DNA of 64,000 nt from Astropecten irregularis (lineage: Eukaryota; Echinodermata; Asteroidea; Paxillosida; Astropectinidae). Where the stretch lies: assembly GCA_963971285.1 (NCBI GenBank), contig OZ020256.1, forward strand, positions 3,598,501 to 3,662,500, written 5' to 3'. A program made the translations under genes and the position numbers. A model generated the notes under the pieces. The model did no database searches and was not told where the DNA came from. It worked only from the letters and a program-made list of their open reading frames with translations. Shown here piece by piece: positions 58,321 to 64,000 of the stretch (position 1 is its first letter; the number at the start of each line of letters is the position of its first letter).

Positions 58321-58385
58321 TGTTTGTCATTGTAATATGGTAGGCCTAATTCTGATCGGCTGTTCTCTTGTTTTCTGTCTCCTAG

Positions 58386-58489
58386 TGTTGGCAGAGCATC
58401 CAGACATGAGGCAGACATTGACATTGAGAGCAGTGCCGAGAAGGATGGGTACCAGACCGCCGATGACGAAAACGATGAGTCCAATTAAA
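58386..58489 (+). CDS. candidate terminal coding exon of an unidentified gene
   Basis: After a good polypyrimidine tract and acceptor (TTGTTTTCTGTCTCCTAG), a frame of 34 codons opens in phase 2 and ends at TAA (58487-58489). It encodes an acidic tail: VGRASRHEADIDIESSAE, then KDGYQTADDENDESN and stop. Such charged tails are typical of cytosolic ends of membrane proteins. No upstream exon can be assigned; it does not fit VAMP7, whose own stop is at 52648, unless it is an alternative terminal exon. Both minisatellites would lie in its preceding intron. I do not recognise the family. Confidence 0.4.
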
Positions 58490-59685
58490 ACCCAGATGAA
58501 CTTAGTCCAAAATAGTCCAAAAGCTTGGTTAAACGCAAGAATCCAAAACTTGAGTTAGTATAACTTAATATTTGATGACTCCAAACAAAGAACAGACAAT
58601 AATATTGTTCTTTCCAAAGAAACAAGGCACTGAAATAAGAACACAGTTACAAATGAATTCATTCCAATATTATTTCTTTATTGGAGAAAAAAAAAACAAT
58701 CACAATATTTATGTACAATTGACATGCCAAGATCTGATGAATGTTTTCATGTTTTATGCCCTATAATTGGAGAAAAATCTCGACAAAAAAAATATTGTTC
58801 TGTAAACGAAGAATTTGATGTGCTCTAGCCATGACACGTCCCTCGATAAGTTTTTCAGATTGCGACTCAGTTTAGGAATTGATTTCATCGAAATTACACT
58901 TTTTGCTTTCCAACCCCCCTGTTTTCTGAAGGCTAAATCTGTCCTAACTGTTCGCCTGCATGGAGCCAAACAGTTGCTATCCTCTGACAATGGTTTCTTC
59001 TCTCAAATTGTTCATGTAATCCCATTAACATCAAACCAATCTGTATTCCACTGGCAATTGAATAGGTACTTAACCACAAAACCACAAAGCATTACCTTGA
59101 AATGTTCAAGTCTAGCATTCTGTACCAAATGCTTGTTTTATGAATATGGAATCAAGTATAAGCTTCACCGGCACCTTATGCTAAATACTTAGAGAAAAAA
59201 AGTACTTACTAGAAGTATTTACTTGGAAGCACCTGCTAGTTTTTACGAATACGAGCCATTGTTTGTCTTATGGTAGTTTGCTCTTATTAAAGAGAAATGT
59301 AGACAGTCATTCTGAGATCACATACGCTCCCACTGTGCCTCTTCGTAATTTCTAACAGATATTTAACAGAGTGATTCAATTTATTGAAAACTGACTATTA
59401 ATCAAATAATAATACCAATGTCTTGCATCTTAAATGAGTTATCATTAGCACAAACTAACGAACGAACGGGCAGTGTTCAATACACAAATGGTACAATTAT
59501 TTCAATTAAATTATTAACGAACTAAACACTAAACACAAATTACTGTTAAGTTGTTATTATACCTGGGCAATAAACACACTCCAAATGAAATCGATATACC
59601 GGTACATATTAAACATCAAGCAACATCACACAACCATCGCGGTATGGTGAGAATACTAAGCTATCATTTAAGCTGATTAATTGCG
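58490..59685. other. gene-free stretch between orphan exon and repeats
   Basis: The plus-strand frame at 58815-59192 has no recognised domain. TTTATT at about 58676-58681 could serve as a minus-strand polyadenylation signal. Nothing else is supported. Confidence 0.35.
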
Positions 59686-59689
59686 TGTA

Positions 59690-60140
59690 ATCTTCACAAG
59701 AGGTACAAGTATCTGGGAGTACCATAAACACATTTCCAGTAATAAAAATGCATATCTAGTTGTCTCAGAAGCAAACTGATGTCATTTCAAGACACTTTAA
59801 TTTTCAGTAAAAATCAACAAAATGTCATTTTTGTAAATTTTGGCCAAAAACGGACATTTTCCAGAATTTAATGTAATCTTCCTAAGAGGTATCTGGGAGT
59901 ACAAAAAACACATTTCCAGTACGAAAAATGCCTATTTAGTCGTATTAGAAGCAAAATGATGTAATTTGAAGACATTTAATTTTTCAGTAAAAATCAACAA
60001 AATGGCAAGGGGTACGTACCCCTTGTCGTTTTTGTCAATTTTGGTCCAAAACTTACATTTTCCAGAATTGAGTGTAATCTTCCCAAGAGGTATCTGGGAC
60101 TACAATAACCACATTTCCAGTAAAAAAAATTGCCTTTTTA
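59690..60140. repeat. CAAGGGGTAC repeat family, second cluster
   Basis: At least three units with TCTTCCTAAGAGGTATCTGG, AACACATTTCCAGTA and ACATTTAATTTTTCAGTAAA. The 20-bp palindrome is again perfect at 60006-60025. This is the same family as at 54260-54720. Confidence 0.6.
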
Positions 60141-60292
60141 GTCATCTTTCCAATTCAACAAAAGTGTGTTTGTGTATTGGGAGCTTAGGCGATGCTCCCT
60201 GTCACATATCTTGCAGAACCAAGGAACCAAAACCAGTCCCACAAAAAAAACAAAATAACAGAAAGATGCCCAAAATCCAACAAAACAAAAAA

Positions 60293-60298
60293 TTTATT
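60293..60298 (-). terminator. candidate ILK polyadenylation signal
   Basis: TTTATT on the plus strand reads AATAAA on the minus strand, about 2 kb past the ILK stop. It is the first I see, which would make a long repeat-containing 3-prime UTR. Confidence 0.25.
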
Positions 60299-60889
60299 CA
60301 TGGTAAGTCCACAAATACCTGGACAAGAGTATCATGGGCATTCGATTATTTACATTTGGCTAAAAATTCAATTTCTTGACGAACAATTGCTCCACTTCTA
60401 CAAGCTACAAAAATATGTCAGTATTTGTTAATATTTATATATATATTTGTTTAATATTACAAAGTGAAACTCATATGCTACAGCTAGAATTTTTCATTTC
60501 AATAAATTAATATTGTAATACATTTCAATTAACAATTAAATCTAAAATAAAAAATAGAAAAAAAAATCTAGCTAGCCAGAAATTTAATTTCTCGTTCAAG
60601 CAACCTATACTCTGTTTATGTTATGCACTACCAACTACGATTGTCTATACCTCATTGGTAAAACACTTACTAATAACCCTGTTTGATAAAATGAAAGAAT
60701 AACTTACAGAAAAAAAAAAAAAATTTGGCTCAAGATGTGCAATCCATGTTTTGGCAAAATTTTGGGGTGAAAACAAAATCAAATTTCAAGATAATTTGAT
60801 GGATTCCCAAAGCTTTCAAATAAAATATTGCACCAAAAAATCTACAGTGCATCTATTTGATTCATGTATCAATCTCAAAAAGAAATCTA

Positions 60890-61105
60890 ATAATTGAAAA
60901 GTGAACAAAGAAAAATTGACTTGAGCGGGCTTCGAACCAGCGACCTCCAGAATACCGTACAGGCACTCTACCAACTGAGCTATCCAGCCCTGTGCCTAAA
61001 AATCAGTTATTTTTGTTCGTTTGGCTGCTTCACGTACCGCTACATCCCAAGGATCATTTTATCAATACGCGCAGCAATGCTGCAACCTAGAAGCAGTACA
61101 TAGGG
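60890..61105 (-). mobile_element. tRNA-type SINE (family A)
   Basis: In reverse: TTGAAAAGTGAACAAAGAAA, GAGCGGGCTTCGAACCAGCG, CTCTACCAACTGAGCTATCC, then ATTTTTGTTCGTTTGGCTGC. Complete A and B boxes on the minus strand. Confidence 0.75.
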
Positions 61106-61880
61106 GATCACTCAAAGTGGATGCAGATTTTATATTGAAGTTATTCAAGACTAATGTCCGACCTAAAATCATATGGTAGGAAGACAAAGGCTCCTAGATC
61201 CAAATGGTAGAAGCAGGGTAGGGCCTATAACTTGTTACTATCATGATATCCATGATATAGCACCTTCTCTATTATTACAACATGAGCCCAGAGTGATCTA
61301 TGATACTAGTACGGTATTCTAATACTGTACCTCCATGGTACCTACAAGTCAATCTATATCGCTAATGCATCTCAAGCCCTAAAAATATTTCAGCAGTATT
61401 AAATAAAAACTTTGATGTAAATGTAGTTAGTATAATTTATGAAAGCCTAGGATTACAAATGCGTTTAAATCTAAGCTACTTGAGATAACTACGGCCATCT
61501 TGCAAATCTTTGCAAAGGCTAAGGCTCTGGCTTTGTTGTCATCTGCTGAAAATGACAGGTTGGTGAATAGAGTTATAAGCCAGATGCTGCAATAACACTA
61601 TCTCTGAGATGGATTAGACAGAACGTCATTGGTAATATAACCTTCTATAGTTTCCAAGTAAATGGCAAAGTAAAATCATCCCAACTTGGACCACAAACCA
61701 TAAACTGATATCATCTTCATGCATTACCTTATTGGTTTGGGCTGTTTTCAAGAAACGCAACAGACAACTTAACAGACAACTTAAAACCTGTGACATAGAA
61801 AACTGGAAGCTTAGCTTGTGTGCCATCCCATACAGGATGTGAACCAGGGTATATTAAACAGATTAAGGGCAAATGATAAA
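61106..61880. other. gene-free stretch in the ILK downstream region
   Basis: No exon or recognised repeat. Part or all may belong to the ILK 3-prime UTR. Confidence 0.35.
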
Positions 61881-62117
61881 CTGGGCCAATTTCATGAAGC
61901 CGTTAAACACCAAAACAAATTACTTAGCACAAAATAAAACTCATTAAAACAAACCACCATTTAAAGTTTCATTTGATATGCACGGTCAGCAAACAGCCGA
62001 AGAACAAGCCATACACAACACATGGAAATTTGGCTTTAAATCCTGGGTTTTGGTAAAGACGGACATTTCATGGTTAGCAAATTTTTGTCCTAAGCAGGGC
62101 CGTGAAATTGGCCCCTG
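61881..62117. mobile_element. Short inverted-repeat DNA element, GCTTAGCAC type, copy 3
   Basis: Left CTGGGCCAATTTCATGAAGC and right GCCGTGAAATTGGCCCCTG are inverses. Shares CATTAAAACAAACCACCATT and TTTGATATGCACGGTCAGC-like interior with the other two copies, but is more diverged. Confidence 0.65.
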
Positions 62118-62330
62118 TTTTGAAATGTATCTAGAACATCTAATGGCAATTTGAAACTTACGATTGCATTTGAGATGGTAAGGGCAACTTTGTGTGCCTT
62201 ACAGACTTACAACAACAGCTGTTTCCAACATTTTGTTTGTTACCAGATTCAGATTCTGTGAGCGTGCGAGAAAGGTGCACGAGATGTGATACCTCAAGTA
62301 AGTAGAGGGCCGTCGTTTAGAGTTCTTGAT

Positions 62331-63460
62331 TCAGGAAACACGCATCTTGTCCAGAATGGGCATGATTCTGTCAAAGCGTGGTCTTTTGGTAGGGTCTTCA
62401 TTCATGCAGATCTTCATCAGCTTGACAATGTGCGGTGAGATGCCTGGAGACAGATCCACACGGAGGCCCTCACCAACAATCTAGAGGTGGGATGGAATGA
62501 AGACATCATTACATCAATGAGATGGCAAACTGACTAGGAAGAGAGCAATTTTAAAAAAATGAAATGAAGCAGGATTTGAACCCACGACCTCCAAAATACA
62601 ACGTCGATTGCGTTCCATAGATCCTTATCTTTCCTCTTTGAGTGATCCTCAATGTACCGTTTCTCAGGTTGTATCTTAATTCTTAAATGATCCTTGGGAT
62701 ATAGCGGTATGTGAGTGGTTTCATGGCTTGTGACTGCCAAACGACTCGAACAAAAGGCCTTTTCCCACTAGAGTGCTCATCCCCGGGGCGAACTCACCCC
62801 GGAGCCACCCCGGGGTGAAAAATTCCAACCCTGGTCCCGAGCAGGGTTGAACTCACCCCGGAGAAAGGGCAATCTCGGGGGTGGCTCAGGGGTAGCTCGG
62901 GGGTGACGGAGGGGTGGACATTTCAAGTGGGAATTGTGGCTTATTTTCACCCCTGCGTCGCCTCGAGGATACCCCCGAGATTGGTCAAGTGGGAAAAGGC
63001 CAGAGGATAATTGACTATTAGGGACACCGCCAATATAAGGCTGGATAGCTCAGTTGGTAGAGCACCCGTACTGTATTTTGGCGGTCACTGGTTCAAATCC
63101 CTCTGCAATCAATGTTTCAGGCATGCAACTTGAACTTAACATAAAAAGAGGAAATTCCAATCTTGACCATATTTTGTACAGTGTTTTTCACTTTTCAAAG
63201 GCATAAGAGTGAAGTGAAAAAAAGAGGGAATCAGCTGATCAGAGGAAAAGTTGCACGCCTGACGTTTCTATGTTCACTTTTCAATGTCTCAAATGTTTCA
63301 TCAACTTAGCATGGATGTTGCTGACCTACCTTCATGCCAACTTCCATGGGTGTCAATCCAGCAAATGGTACTTCCCTAGTCACCAACTCCCATAGCAGTA
63401 TGGCAAAGCTCCACATGTCTGCTGCCCTCATGTTCATATCCTCCGGGTCTTTCTGCAGAG
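62331..63460 (-). CDS. ILK: Integrin-linked kinase, C-terminal two exons (partial gene)
   Basis: ILK is the pseudokinase scaffold that, with PINCH and parvin, couples integrin tails to actin at focal adhesions. Two minus-strand exons are present: 63460-63330 and 62480-62331, ending at TGA. Together they encode the last 93 residues or so of the kinase-like domain: [40 protein letters not shown], then [49 protein letters not shown] and stop. Length and order match the human ILK C terminus closely. The first exon starts in phase 1, so its preceding exon must end with one base of an Ala codon (APEAL); that exon and all upstream ones lie beyond the right edge, because 63529-64000 is filled with repeats. 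No defect is visible. Confidence 0.95.
62556..62625 (-). mobile_element. tRNA-type SINE (family A), head fragment
   Basis: GAAGCAGGATTTGAACCCAC and GACCTCCAAAATACA are a B box and neighbouring head sequence in reverse. Lies in the intron between the two ILK exons. Confidence 0.5.
62690..63125 (+). mobile_element. tRNA-type SINE (family A) split by a nested element
   Basis: Left part TGGTTTCATGGCTTGTGACT to CGAACAAA (62715-62756), right part GATAATTGACTATTAGGGAC through GGATAGCTCAGTTGGTAGAG and GGTTCAAATCCCTCTGCAAT. Other copies show that these two parts are normally contiguous. The tRNA-like head (63041-63112) is not a working tRNA; its ends do not pair. Confidence 0.7.
62757..63002. mobile_element. 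Short GC-rich inverted-repeat element (GGCCTTTTCCCACT ends) nested in a SINE
   Basis: GGCCTTTTCCCACT at the left and AGTGGGAAAAGGCC at the right are perfect inverses. The interior is rich in CACCCCGG and CGGGGGTG words. It interrupts the SINE exactly after CGAACAAA. Confidence 0.8.
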
Positions 63461-63528
63461 CTGTGGCCGTAAACCAAAATAAAGAAAAAATAAATGACCA
63501 AAAAAGTTGAATTTTGTTTCCAAAGAAG

Positions 63529-63692
63529 CCTGGGGCAGATTTCACGAACCACTAAGATTGATCTTAAATTGTGAATCAATCTTAACTGCTGAGCAACATG
63601 TGATGTCACAATACAAAATTACAAATCACAACATGGTGATACTGACAACTCATCTTAAGATTAGTCTTAGTGTTTGGTGAAATGCAGCCCTG
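63529..63692. mobile_element. Short inverted-repeat DNA element, CTAAGATTGATCTTAA type, copy 2
   Basis: Left CACGAACCACTAAGATTGAT and right TTAGTCTTAGTGTTTGGTG are inverse; it shares GTGATGTCACAAT with 49304-49461. In an ILK intron. Confidence 0.65.
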
Positions 63693-63721
63693 GAAAGAGA
63701 CGCTTGCCTTTATATGGGACA

Positions 63722-63864
63722 TGGGCTCGATTTCACAAAGCCCTATGATCGATCGAAACTCGAGTTACGAAGGATAACACATCGTATTTTACTTAGGGCT
63801 GCATTGCATCATAAGTCCTACACTTGAAAGTAAGTTACGATGAGTTCGGTGAAATCGACCCCTG
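63722..63864. mobile_element. Short inverted-repeat DNA element, CGTAACT type, copy 6
   Basis: Left GGGCTCGATTTCACAAAGCC and right GTTCGGTGAAATCGACCCC are inverse. Core GATCGATCGAAACTCGAGTT and AGTAAGTTACGATGAG. Confidence 0.65.
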
Positions 63865-63880
63865 GAATGAAGAGTGATGT

Positions 63881-64000
63881 GGCCAATTTCACCAAATATT
63901 TAGATTAATCTTAACTATGAGTTATCAATATCACCGTGGTGATTTGTATTGTGACATCACTCTTTAGCGATTAAGACTGATTCATGTTTTAAGATTAACG
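63881..64000. mobile_element. Short inverted-repeat DNA element, CTAAGATT type, cut by window edge
   Basis: It begins GGCCAATTTCACCAAATATT and holds AGATTAATCTTAACTATGAG; the matching right end lies past 64000. It is the third element of this superfamily within 500 bases. Confidence 0.55.

Noticed and set aside
58013-58484. Minus-strand frames rich in HTGGTTGGTT and a serine-rich start opposite the orphan exon
   Set aside because: They read the C-rich minisatellite backwards and the antisense of the better-supported plus-strand exon.
63040-63112. tRNA gene on the plus strand
   Set aside because: A and B boxes are present, but the acceptor ends do not pair and the sequence is part of a multi-copy SINE.
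1-64000. CRISPR arrays, operons or bacterial genes
   Set aside because: All supported genes are spliced animal genes; the regular arrays seen are minisatellites without spacers.

Overview
The window is eukaryotic nuclear DNA: AT-rich, with small exons separated by GT/AG introns and crowded with short transposable elements. The four recognisable genes are animal genes, and the repeat style (tRNA-type SINEs, many short inverted-repeat DNA elements, frequent AGGCCTA words) suggests an invertebrate deuterostome, most likely an echinoderm. That placement is inference; no species is claimed.

Layout. Positions 1 to about 29,100 hold no exon I can support. This part contains TTAA-flanked short DNA elements (AGGTAGTATCATACTTTGG ends), inverted-repeat elements with ends near CAGGGGCCGATTTCA, an 18-bp minisatellite, two hammerhead-like RNA motifs, perfect palindromes, and one decayed Ty3/Gypsy LTR element (19751-22500) inserted into an older DNA element. 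From 29,688 to 34,008 (minus strand) lies a complete COQ2 gene, the polyprenyltransferase of ubiquinone synthesis, in seven exons. From 35,860 to 39,791 (minus strand) lies a six-exon gene for a stand-alone Maf nucleotide pyrophosphatase, related to the N-terminal half of vertebrate ASMTL. From 47,057 to 52,648 (plus strand) lies a complete seven-exon VAMP7 gene encoding 220 residues. From 55,895 to 58,320 two unrelated minisatellites stand back to back, followed by an orphan plus-strand terminal exon candidate (58,386-58,489). From 62,331 to 63,460 (minus strand) are the last two coding exons of integrin-linked kinase; the rest of ILK lies beyond the right edge.

The four genes have unrelated housekeeping roles (mitochondrial quinone synthesis, nucleotide-pool cleaning, SNARE-mediated fusion, integrin adhesion) and do not form a pathway. 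All splice junctions given were read from the sequence, and their phases add up to open frames with lengths close to the known families.

The most unusual material is in the repeats: a set of inverted-repeat elements sharing their outer ends but differing in their cores, a repeat family in and around VAMP7 with a hammerhead-ribozyme-like core, tRNA-type SINE heads flanked by inverted copies of their own tail, and a 35/32-bp minisatellite that stays open in several reading frames.
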